25,609 nucleotides of DNA, taken from NCBI GenBank assembly GCA_003427395.1, contig BFEA01000013.1, positions 3,300,662 through 3,326,270 on the forward strand, given 5' to 3'. This stretch comes from Chara braunii (Eukaryota; Streptophyta; Charophyceae; Charales; Characeae). The notes below the pieces were generated by a model. The model had not been told where the DNA came from. It saw only the letters and a list, made by a program, of their open reading frames with translations, and searched no databases. Shown piece after piece: positions 9,466-18,407 of the stretch; positions within the stretch are counted from its first letter, which is position 1, and every line of letters begins with the position of its first letter. The position numbers and the translations under genes are program-made.

Positions 9466-10097
9466 GCGCTGCCGATTCTTGGATCATTCCCGATGGGCAC
9501 TCCTACTAGCAAAAGAAGGGGGTGCGCCACTGGACTTTCCATTGGCCCATGCAGGCGCGGTGCCCTACTGTACACGGAGCACAACCAGCCTGCATCGGTG
9601 GTCGTTGTCGGGCTCGCCCAGGGACATGAAGGTAGAGGGACCAGCGCAGTCTTTTCAACTGCGCGCCGAGTTCTTCAAAGTCGAGTCATGGGACAAATAC
9701 TGTAGCCGCGGTCACTATCAGAGGAAAAGGAAAGAACGATGAGAAAGAAAAAAAAAAAAAAAATAGTATAAAAGAGAAAAAGTGAGAAGTCGTGCTTTCA
9801 ACTTGCGCTATAATCTAGACCGTGGTTTTAATTTCGACGGATCAAAAGGCTATGAACTGTCGCGACAAGTAAGTTTCGCGACAATTCTAAATATTCTTTA
9901 TTGTAATCTTGTTTACTCAAAATTGGTTTCCCCTCTCTTTTTTGTCACTTCGCGGGGAAACAAACGGTTCAATCTTGAATTTCATTACAGATGGGCAGCC
10001 TAGACAGCCCGACCCTTCACGCTTCAGTCATTGCAGGTTTAGCTTGCTAGGAGCTAGCGGTGTAGACCTCAAAAGGGGGGCAACCAGTGGCCACTTT

Positions 10098-10164
10098 GGT
10101 AGGAGGCTTATCATCCCCCGTGGAAGGTCATAAGCCCCCTCCTTGCCATCGGACACGGGTACCC
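10098..10164 (+). other. 67-bp conserved block, occurrence A1
   Basis: The block begins GGTAGGAGGCTTATCA and ends GGACACGGGTACCC. It has the same 67-bp length in all three occurrences. A1 and B differ at 2 positions although the flanks of copies A and B are strongly diverged. An imperfect stem can form: GGAGGCTTAT (10102-10111) with ATAAGCC (10130-10136) and TCC (10140-10142), bulging three C residues. Function unknown; a structured RNA, protein-binding site or transposition signal are all possible. Confidence 0.6.
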
Positions 10165-10353
10165 ATTATTGGTAGTCCAATGGATCGCTTAAAACGTGAG
10201 AGACCGCCTATCGGTTCAGTTTTGAATTTTATTACAGATGGGCAGCCTAGACTGCCCCACCCTTCACGCTTCAGTCACTGCAGGTTTAGCTTGCTAGGAG
10301 CTAGAGGTGTAGAGTCTGTAGACCTCAAAAGGGGGCCAACCCATGGCCACTTT

Positions 10354-10420
10354 GGTAGGAAGCTTATCACCCCCCGTGGAAGGTCATAAGCCCCCTCCTT
10401 GCCATTGAACACGGGTACCC
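10354..10420 (+). other. 67-bp conserved block, occurrence A2
   Basis: Second occurrence in copy A, made by the local tandem duplication. It differs from A1 at four positions, including GGAAG for GGAGG in the stem and CATTGAAC for CATCGGAC near the 3' end. Confidence 0.6.
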
Positions 10421-10713
10421 ATTAGTGGTAGTCCAACGGATCGTTTACAAGGGGAGAGACCGCCAATCGGTGTCCCATTATGGGACCACACTGCGTGCTG
10501 AGTTTATAGTCCTTCCGAGCTTACTTGAGGGGACTGCAGTACCTAATCGTGGATGGGTGCGTCTGCTCAGTGACCTCTGAGAATTAGTCTTAACTTACTT
10601 CTCTATTGGTTGAGAACAGTTATTATTATTAATATTTATTTCATTTAAATAAGGATCTTGAAGATCTTTCGAGTCCCTGTTTAGTACATAGGAACCGAGG
10701 CTCTCTTGAGCTT

Positions 10714-10721
10714 TATAAAAG
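10714..10721 (+). promoter_or_regulatory. TATA box candidate, copy A
   Basis: TATAAAAG followed by GGGC lies about 205 bp before the ATG of the copy A ORF. The matching place in copy B reads CATAAAGG. The consensus match and position favour a core promoter; no transcript evidence is available. Confidence 0.45.
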
Positions 10722-10918
10722 GGGCAGCCATAGAGCCTCTATTGGTTAGCAGATGTATGCACGGGCTTGTGCAGTCTGCACTCTATGGAGTAAGTCGGGA
10801 TAGTCGTGCAAATGGACGAGGCATAGTTTAGTTGTCTTCTGCCTCGCATACGTTGTGTGAGTGAGTGAGCAGGTAGTTGCTGGTGGCTTTAGACCCTGGC
10901 TGTTACAAGAGGGTGGCT

Positions 10919-11480
10919 ATGGCGTGGCGAAAGGGACTAGAGGGCTATAAGCCTGAATGTTGGAGACTCTTGGTACGATGGGCCTTAGCATCTGGAGAAG
11001 GTCCTAGATCACAATGATCCTGAATTTTGACGGGAAGATGCTAGGCTAAAAATCAATTTCGAAGGGGTAGAGAGAAAGAGATAAGAAAGGACCAGAAGTT
11101 GCAGGCGGCGATTACAGAGGCCAAAAACAGGGCGGAGAGAAGCCTTCGGCGGAGACCATGTTACCGCACCGCTTGAGGTCACTATCGCCTACCACGAGAC
11201 AAAGACTTCAACTGAGAATACCGAGAGGGAACAACAGGGTCTGGACCGTGACTCCGATGCTGAGAGCGAGGAGAGTGACGTGATCATGGCATGGGTTGGA
11301 CCCGTGGTCGGAACCATCCACCATCAGTGCCTGTGGAGGACGGTCTAGAAGCCAGCTCTCGACGGCAGAGCGGGGTACTAGCAACACAGACGAGAGAAAG
11401 AAGTCGGATTACGTTGTATCACTTGAGAGACATGTGCGAAGACGGGAATGCTCCCTTTTTGTTGACGTGAACTGCTCTCT
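10919..11480 (+). pseudogene. A/B family ORF, copy A (broken)
   Basis: Starts ATG GCG TGG and encodes MAWRKGLEGYKPECWRLL, matching MARSNGLFGYRPEHLRFY of copy B, then stops at TGA 11015-11017. Later pieces are in other frames: AITEAKNRAER, then TEREQQGLDRDSDAESEESD in the frame of 11223, then NHPPSVPVEDGLEASS in the frame of 11333. At least two frameshifts and several stops break it. The start codon and first residues agree between copies, which supports the chosen start. The family is not recognised; the charged C-terminal part resembles a linker rather than an enzyme. Confidence 0.5.
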
Positions 11481-11560
11481 CACATGGTCATTGTCAGCTG
11501 CTAACGGGCTTGCACGGAAATCGAAGCACTCTGCTGTCAGCTATGCTCTAGCATGATTAG

Positions 11561-13230
11561 CGTAGTTTGTTGTTGATCAATCAATGCCATCGTGGAGGGA
11601 TAGAGGTACCGAATTGGCGGGAAAGGTGCACGCTCCCTGAACTTGATGTCATATGTGTCTTCACTCGATCTGGGTCGCTCAACATTACTAGTTCCACTTC
11701 AGTCATGAAGGGAGGGAAGCGAACGAGAAAACGAGGCATCAATAAAGCGAGTGAGGGACGCGGTGTATTAGTGGTAGGCACAAGTTTTCAAAGAGGCGCG
11801 AGAACGTAACTTTCGTGAGCATGCTATTGACGTCATTCGCACTACTCTTATACCCTATTCGGCAGCTGCATGCGAGTTGGGAACTTACATCATGCCACAT
11901 TGAGTATTGGCGGTAGGCACGAACGACGCCACTTCGTGAAGAGTCTCCTCGGCCGGGGTAAAAGAAGAAAGTGCGGTACGATGTACGAGCGAGAAAGGGG
12001 TATTATTCGAATCATACCCGCGAGAGACTTCGCTCGTAAGTTCTGCAAGTGAGCTCATAACGGGTGTCGTTCGTGAAGTTCCCATGGTCTCCAGCTTGAC
12101 CTTCATCTTTAATGTGTTAGGTTCTGTGACTGCCACGACAAGTTGAGGGTAGCAGCAAGGCGAGAGCGGGTGCGTAGGATGCAAGGAATGAGTTGAGAGC
12201 TTAGTTTTGCGGGGTCAGAGCACTAGCAGGAAGCTCTCGCATGAATGAATAGTTGAGGTCACCTGCTTCCATACACAGTCTGCATCACTCTTCATCGCTG
12301 GAGGGGTGAAATCGGGTACGGGTCCGATGAACAAGGTGTTATTAGCATAAGCGAATGCTCGAAGGACGACGGTTATGAAGCTCGCTCAAGAGTTCGTCCA
12401 TGAAGGTAACCTCGTCAACGTCATCTATTTCCAAGCGTGATCTGCAGCACACATCGTTTCTCGTGATTCAAGGCTTGTCAAGTAGAGGTTGGGACCTGAA
12501 CATGATCCATGCGAGTCGCTGTTGTGCTCTCCATCTTTGTCAAGAAGAGAACATCTTTAGCAGGGTACTAATGGCACGCATGGACAATCAAAGTTAAAAC
12601 TTCACATAGTGTAGGAGCTTTCAAAGTTGATATCGCCCGCTTTTGTGCACGATATGTATCATCCTCCACATCTGGAATAGGTGGAATTGAGCTTGTACAC
12701 ATGGAACAAAGTACTGTTGGCACACGCCTTCGTTCGACAGAAGACGAACATGAGACTTTCTTCAGATGCTCCATTCATAAGCTCGCATATTTCACGCCAA
12801 CTGTGTGGGCTCTGTGTTCCCTTCATGTATAAAAGTGTAACAGGGAATAAAACTCGCAATGCAATGTATGAGTGACGGGCCTCCATAAGAAGTCATATCT
12901 CCATCAGGACTCTATGAGTAGGTCATAAGTGTCTTTGCACCGCCCCTATGCCTCGCCAGCTATCGTGCTTACGTCTGGTGGATATTCTAGCGGCTATGAT
13001 GTGAGGTCAACAGTAGGAGATGAAGTAAGGGCAGACGCTTGACTGCATTTAAAACGAACAATAGGCACTATCGTTTGAGCTTAGGATCCTGCTAGGACTG
13101 GAGTGAACTCGTTTGATGTCAACTTGTTGTATGTTGAATTCGCTTCGAATCCTCAATTAACGCTCGTTAAACGAAAAAAACGAGGTCCGTGAATTCGATA
13201 ATCGCGCTGTTGGTGGGGGGTACGGGGTTT
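11561..13230. other. Gene-poor interval downstream of copy A
   Basis: No confident gene. A CAACGTCATCTA motif (about 12418) resembles GACGTCATCTA in the region after copy B (about 17105), and AGGCGAGAGCG occurs at about 12158 and 16656, so the A/B homology may extend here. On the minus strand, 12568-12886 is open in two frames (LMNGASEES; SSIPPIPDVEDDTYRAQK), loosely similar in layout to the minus strand at 17176-17415. I do not call a gene. Confidence 0.3.
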
Positions 13231-13281
13231 TGAGGGCATGGGGTGGTGCAGAAGGTTGTTGGATACCACCTCATGCCCTCA
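13231..13281. other. Hairpin with 17-bp stem
   Basis: TGAGGGCATGGGGTGGT (13231-13247) and ACCACCTCATGCCCTCA (13265-13281) are reverse complements except at one position, with a 17-nt loop. It lies just upstream of the hAT relic and is followed by T- and A-rich tracts (13286-13321). It may be the subterminal structure of a transposon or a small foldback element. Confidence 0.7.
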
Positions 13282-13409
13282 GAATTTTTTATTTTTTTTA
13301 ATAAAACAAAAATAAAAAAAAACGACTTAGGTACGGACCGACATGTGCAGAGCCTTTTGGGGGGTACCAGGGTTGGGCGGAATGCTGGGGGGCAACGTGA
13401 AATGACTTT

Positions 13410-14291
13410 GTTTACTCGATGCTGGAGAGGCTGATGGCTCTGCAGGACACTTTGTAGGGCATGATGCGAGGGGAGGCCGCGCGGGCTTTTTTGCTTTTAT
13501 CCCATGGTCAGCCAACGTGTTCGACATGGCGCATTGGGCACGGCGACAGATCGGATCACCGCCATCATCCACGTTATGGAGGCGGATGGATCGTGGCGGC
13601 CAATTCATGCCCCTCGTGGTCGAGTGGGCACAGGATCTTGTCCGTCGTGTGAAGGACGCATGCGCTTTGTTGGTTGAGCCCTTCATGGACCGGATCATTA
13701 GGCGTGTGCGGGCCCGTATACACCACATGCTTGAGTCGGCTCACTGCATAGAGTTCTTACTGAACCCCCGTAGGTGACACGTTCATTATTTTTCAGGCGA
13801 GGTGGAGGCATATGATGCTTGGCTTGCCAGGCAAGCCAAGAGGTGTATTGTCGCAAACCGGTTTCGAGTTGGACGGTGGGGAGTACCTCATCGCCTGTCG
13901 GCAGTTCGAGGACTTTCACATGCAGCAGGGTAGGTTTGGTGATTGGAGCGGGGCGAAGGGGCGTGCTCGTGGGCGTGGGTACAGCGGTGACGCCGAGACG
14001 ATCAAGTGCGCATCTTGGTGGTCCCAATTCGGGGCGGACACGCCCAAGTTGCAGCATTGCGCTCTTCGTGTGATGCACATGTGGTCCTGTGCTTCTCCAG
14101 CCGAGAGGAACTAGGCAGCCCACCAGGGCATCCACATGAAGAAGCGCAACAGGTTGGCCTTTGAGAAGGTCGTGCAGTTCGTTGAGATCATCGCAAATGT
14201 GCGGTTGACAAAGTATAGGTGGAAGGGATGCGATTATGTGCTCCCATGGCAGTGGGACAAGGGCATGGTCGACTGCCAGGCAAAACTCTAA
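13410..14291 (+). pseudogene. hAT-family transposase, C-terminal part, degenerate
   Basis: A cut-and-paste DNA transposase relic. Pieces follow one another on the plus strand. SMLERLMALQDTL is cut by TAG 13455-13457, then GMMRGEAARAF. The next piece (frame of 13517) has MPLVVEWAQDLVRRVKDA and MLESAHCIEFLLNPRR, ending at TGA 13775-13777. After a shift near 13850 comes LSQTGFELDGGEYL, CRQFEDFHMQQGRFGDW and the hAT dimerisation region (ASWWSQFG, then ASPAERN, TAG at 14112-14114 in place of the usual Trp, then GIHMKKRNRLAFEKV). A TAA at 14289-14291 ends the match. The order WW..G..P.L, then S.AERNW, then H..KKRNRL is the known signature of plant hAT C-termini. The N-terminal BED finger and first catalytic part are missing. 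Clearly non-functional. Confidence 0.85.
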
Positions 14292-15077
14292 GTGGAGCCG
14301 GTGAGCACCGGCACACTGTCAGAGGGCGCGGTGTCCCGGCCATCCTCTGTGTGCCGAGTTCCTGATTGGTGCCAGCCCTCACTTAGATGTCAGTCTGTCT
14401 GCGTATTCCCGAACGTTTCCAATGCTTCTAGTATGCCTGAGTCGTGCATAACAATGGGCTGGTCCAGTTGGTGCCTGCCCTCAGCAAAAGGGTGCGCCAC
14501 TGGACTTTCCATTGGTCCACGCAGACTCGGCGCCCTACTGTACAGCAGAGCACTACCGGCCTGTGGCCGGGGTAGCCGCTGGGTTCGCCCAGGGACGCAA
14601 AAGTAGATAGGTCGGCGCGGTCTTTTCTACTGCGCGCCGATCAGTCCCTGGTCAGGTTATGGGTTAGGTGCGTAGGCTCGCTGGTACAGCCGAACAGAAA
14701 AGGGGTAAAAGAAAAAGAAAGAAAAGGAAAAAGGGGAATAGGAAGAGAAAAAGGGAGTGAAGTGTCAGATCCGCGCACAGATCTGGACCTTCGATTTAGT
14801 TTGGGGCGATCTAGTGACCTCAGACCGCGGTGTCGATATGATTTCCTTTCTTTTCTTATTTCATTTTATTATTATTGTTACTATTATTATTATCATTATT
14901 AGTTTTCTCAAGTTTCCTTTCGGCCTGTCACTTCGCGGGAAGGCCGACGATTAGAATTCTACGCTCAATGGTCTACGGCCTAAGTTGGCCGACCCCACGC
15001 ATATCGTCTATGAGTGAGCTGTTCTGTTGAGCGCCGCACGGTAAGACCCCAAAAGAGGGGCGACCCGCGGCCGCATT

Positions 15078-15144
15078 GGTAGGAGGCTTATCACCCTCCG
15101 TGGAAGGTCATAAGCCCCCTCCTTGCCATCGGACACGGGTACCC
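15078..15144 (+). other. 67-bp conserved block, occurrence B
   Basis: Same length as A1 and A2, with 65 of 67 bases identical to A1. The inner segment can also pair: ACCCTCC-GT-GGAAGGT with one mismatch, nested inside the outer GGAGGCTTAT stem. It ends in the palindrome ACGGGTACCCGT, which overruns the block by two bases. Confidence 0.6.
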
Positions 15145-15439
15145 GTCAGGGGTAGGCCAGCAGGTGCGTTTTGAGGGAAGGGAAGCATTTGTCGGTATCC
15201 CGTTATGGGACTTCTGTTTTTGGACCGTGGTCACATTGCGATGATTAGTGATTGACAATAGCATAGTAAGTTCGGCCCGTACTTCGACTGTTGAGTTTCG
15301 GTCTCTCGTGCTTTCTAAATTATTTAGTTTTATTTTGTTTTATATTTTGGAGCATTAAGACTATTAATGTGAGGAAATTCGGAGAAAGCCAAAGTTGAAC
15401 TCTTCGTTTAGAACGGGGGATCATGGCGAGTGGTGAGCC

Positions 15440-15447
15440 CATAAAGG
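15440..15447 (+). promoter_or_regulatory. Degenerate TATA-like site, copy B
   Basis: CATAAAGG followed by GGT, aligned with TATAAAAG of copy A, about 150 bp before the copy B ATG. The first T is replaced by C, so activity is doubtful. Confidence 0.3.
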
Positions 15448-15589
15448 GGTGAGGCAAATGAGTCTTTGGTTGCGGGCAGGTAACAGCGCGCATGCCATTT
15501 TACTGTGCTGACGCTGTTGGCCTGAGAAAGGTGGGCAGTCTGCGTGCACGTGTGCTGAATACCGAGCTGTGTTTATTTGGCAATCGGCT

Positions 15590-15991
15590 ATGGCGCGTAG
15601 CAATGGCCTTTTCGGCTATAGGCCAGAGCATTTGAGATTCTACTGGAGTTGGGAACCGATGCGCGAAGAGGGGGCTACCGTGGACGCCTGCCTGAGCTAT
15701 AGCAAAAGTGACAGCTTGGCAAGACTGAAGATAAACGTTTACGGAGGGAAAGAGCAGGAGATGAGGGAGGATGTAAAGGTTCAGGGTGTAATTACGAAGA
15801 CTCGTGACCGAGCCGAGCGGAGGTTCAAAAGGGATGGAGTCACTGTGAGCTTAAAGGTAACGATTACTTACCATGAAGAAGAGACCTGCACGAGCACGAC
15901 CAAGAGGGAACAGCAGGAATTGGACCGGGACTCTGATGCAGAGTCCGAGGCCAGCAATGCACATACCAGGTCTTTCCACGGGCTGGAATAG
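15590..15991 (+). CDS. A/B family ORF, copy B, unknown protein of 133 residues
   Basis: Open from ATG 15590 to TAG 15989-15991. It begins MARSNGLFGYRPEHLRFY, aligned with the copy A ORF start, so I prefer this ATG over the upstream in-frame GTG at 15569. The middle is charged (KEQEMREDVKVQG, TRDRAERRFKRDG), then comes a short beta-like stretch (TVSLKVTITYHEEE). The C-terminus carries TKREQQELDRDSDAESEAS. No membrane segment, signal peptide or known catalytic motif is visible. Alignment with copy A and the 16150 module suggests the frame once continued through the TAG (HGLE-stop-WRREHPPAESVEDDPEA), so this is probably a truncated relic, though it is the most intact member here. Family unknown; a gag-like or accessory protein of a mobile element is my inference. 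Confidence 0.4.
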   Translation: MARSNGLFGYRPEHLRFYWSWEPMREEGATVDACLSYSKSDSLARLKINVYGGKEQEMREDVKVQGVITKTRDRAERRFKRDGVTVSLKVTITYHEEETCTSTTKREQQELDRDSDAESEASNAHTRSFHGLE

Positions 15992-16149
15992 TGGCGGAGA
16001 GAGCATCCACCTGCCGAATCTGTAGAGGACGACCCGGAGGCCATTTCGGCCCTGTGCAGAGACTGAGGTAGCGAGGCGGTCGTATACACGTGTCAGTTGT
16101 GGGTGGGACAAAAAAAAACGAGAAAGAGAGGAAGGTCAGACATTCTTAA

Positions 16150-16395
16150 AGAACGGAGACACCCGCGGACACTGCTGAGCGTGAGCAACAACATCTCGAC
16201 CGTGACACAGAAGCAGAGAGTGACATGGGTGACCTGGAGGCGGAGACCCAATCCTGGTATGGATTGGACCAGATCCGCAGGAATCACCCACTGACGGGGA
16301 CGGTGGAAGACGGACCAGAGGCCAGCTCGGAGTTGGCAGTGAGAGAGAGAACGAGGTCAGCGGAGGCTGGACCATCAAGAAAACAAGACCAGTAG
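16150..16395 (+). pseudogene. Extra copy of the ORF's acidic C-terminal module
   Basis: Open after TAA 16147-16149 to TAG 16393-16395. It encodes TAEREQQHLDRDTEAESD, then WYGLDQIRRNHPLTG and VEDGPEASSELAVRERTRS. These align with REQQELDRDSDAESE, WRREHPPAE and VEDDPEA at 15907-16063 and with the same segments of copy A. It has no ATG and no N-terminal part, so it is a partial duplicate. Confidence 0.5.
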
Positions 16396-18407
16396 AGGAC
16401 AGCACGCGAGAAGTAGTTACAGAAGAGCAAAGACTGTGCTGCAGAGAGAACAGACGCGCGAGAGACGTGTGGGCGTCAATCGGTGTGGTTGGACTTAAGG
16501 ATCAAGAATTCTTATTGACGTAAAGTGAGATCGCGAATTCTTATTGGCGCCAAGTCCTCGCCTAGCTTGTAGAGAGGCTGCCATCGTCGTGATGCCCGTG
16601 GAGCAGATCTCTAGGCATTACCCCATATCTGGACAATAGAGATGAGCGAGCACGCTGAGACAGGCGAGAGCGAGGGACGAAATGCACAGAGTATGCGCGT
16701 TGCCATCAAGAGAAGTGGGTTGAGACTTAGTAGCTGAAGTCAAGCCTTGCTACTTCCCTTCCCTGTCCCAGGTAATGAGGGAAGAGGTTGCGTACGATAA
16801 TCTTCTGGTGACTTGGTCGTGGCTGTTCTTGTCAAGGAGCACGCGCGGCATCGGCGGGCTGATACGACGGTCTCTCTGTTGAGCTTTGGCAATTGAGTTC
16901 CATTCTTCTTGGAACTCACCAGGCATTTGAGGCTACGACGCGGCGACGGGCGGCAGTCCGTTGACATGACTAGCGTGCCATTCTCAATATAGCACCCCAG
17001 ATAATTCGTCGTCTTGCTCTTATGGTGCCGTCAGAGCACTTGAAGTGATTGAGGATTGTCACCTAGTGAGCCCCACACGAAGTACGTACAAGCGGATCAT
17101 TGTTGACGTCATCTACTCCGAAGTTGGATCGGCTACTTTGCCTGCGTTGTTCTTTACTCTGCGTTACCCTCTGTGTCACGAATTAGTCATCGTCTTCTTT
17201 TCTTGGTAAGGCTTGAATGGGTAAGCGGTCAGGGTAATACTAGCAATAATTGTAGAAGAGGAGAGTGTTCTCGCGAGAAGAACTCTTGTGAAAGACTGCG
17301 CGTTCGTGATTGCCGACATCAGCACCGTAGTCTCTTCGCGAGTGGAAGTACGTATGAGCTCGGGAATAAAAGTTGACGGTGATCTCTTTCTCTTTTGATT
17401 TGAAATCGGCAGCAACTGGTTTTCACCCTCTCGCTAGTAGTCAAACTTATCTCGATCGTAATGATTAACCTCTAGCATCTGAGTCAGTGCTAAAAAGGGG
17501 GTATGCGGTGAAGAGGACTGTTACTCGAAAGCTACTCCAGAGGAACTGTGAGGGGGCAGAAAGGAATGGAAACTGGGTGGTCTGATTGGCTACTTTGGGC
17601 CCAATCTTGGGTGCTCAACTGTCTATAAAGAAAAGGGAGGGGGGGTATCATCCAGGGCCTTGTGGCTGATCCTCGTGAAATCATCGCGCAAGTGACGGTC
17701 CCCTAAACCAGACTTTAATCGTGAGAGTTTAGTTCATTCACGGGCTTTACTCAACTCGGAGCAAGGATCACTGAATTGGACTCTCGATGTCCGGGTCAAT
17801 ATGATGATTGAATGAACAGATAAGGACATACATTCTGGCCTTGCCTACTCAACCCCTTCCCCTCTTCGTGTGTACGAACTTAACGAGGAAACAGATCACA
17901 AGTATTGTTAGTTCCCGGTTTGATCTTCTTTTAGTGTCGTCACACGGACGTATGACTTCATTGGTTTACATGTGCCCGCATGACTGAGCTTGTGTGTGAT
18001 TGGATGGGCTTGCTTACGCCATATAATTGGTCTGCAGACTTACGAATATCCGAGGAAGCAGATGAACGTGCAACTGTGTACACCTACTGGTGTTACATTT
18101 GTGCGATCATGTGACCACTCCAGAGCGTCCCATACAAACCCATGAATCAGTGATTATTAGAACAACATGAATTGTTGTCTCATCTGTCTACGATCGTGCA
18201 AATGAGTGGGGAATTGCGAAGCACGAGTGAAGTTATGTGCTTTTATAAAAACTCTGCAAATGTACGGTTGCTCAATCACCCCATTTTTGGAGGTGCGCCT
18301 CATGCAGTGTGCGCGCGTCGTGCGGGATGCGTGGTGCGGCGCACGTGCGCAGTACAACACATCGCGATGCGCCGCATGTATGCTGTCAACGCATCAAACC
18401 ATCTTGA
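16396..18407. other. Gene-poor interval with one promoter-like site
   Basis: No confident gene in about 2 kb. Minus-strand ORFs at 16740-16967 and 17176-17415 lack a recognisable family. A GACGTCATCTA motif near 17105 matches one after copy A. GC-rich sequence at 18300-18380 contains the palindrome GCGCACGTGCGC and resembles the GC-rich stretch at 25100-25173. The junction into the chromovirus relic lies between about 18380 and 18408. Confidence 0.35.
17601..17630 (+). promoter_or_regulatory. CCAAT plus TATA promoter-like site
   Basis: CCAAT at 17601-17605 is followed by TATAAAG at 17624-17630. No ORF with recognisable product follows. It could be the promoter of a repeat or a chance match. 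Confidence 0.25.

Larger units (their letters stand above)
9965..10467 (+). repeat. Tandem duplication of 247/256 bp within copy A
   Basis: Unit 1 (9965-10211) and unit 2 (10212-10467) both begin CGGTTCA...TTGAATTT, ATTACAGATGGGCAGCCTAG. Unit 2 is 9 bp longer because of a small insertion that repeats part of GGTGTAGA near 10310. Copy B has only one equivalent unit, so the duplication arose in copy A. Confidence 0.9.
9508..11560 (+). repeat. A/B repeat family, copy A
   Basis: Shares ordered blocks with copy B (14484-16400). It starts with GTGCGCCACTGGACTTTCCA (9519 against 14491), then GCGCGCCGA, a GTCACTTCGCGGG block, the 67-bp conserved block, a GTCCCATTATGGGAC-like block, a TATA-like site, and an ORF beginning MA[WR]. 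Blocks differ greatly in divergence, and the copy ends are not clear. The 5' part may be an LTR or untranslated leader and the ORF a gag-like or accessory gene. The element class is not established. Confidence 0.65.
14484..16400 (+). repeat. A/B repeat family, copy B
   Basis: Second copy of the family in copy A, in the same orientation. It begins with GTGCGCCACTGGACTTTCCA just after the hAT relic and runs through GTCACTTCGCGGG (about 14927), the conserved 67-bp block, CCCGTTATGGGAC (about 15199) and the ORF at 15590. It carries one block unit rather than two and contains an (ATT)n tract (14866-14902). It has an extra, diverged copy of the ORF's C-terminal module at 16150-16395. Confidence 0.65.

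Noticed and set aside
9199-9705. 168-residue ORF with repeated Leu-Thr-Ile-Leu-His units
   Set aside because: It is a translation of the 35-bp minisatellite, which keeps all frames open. The remainder belongs to the A/B repeat leader.
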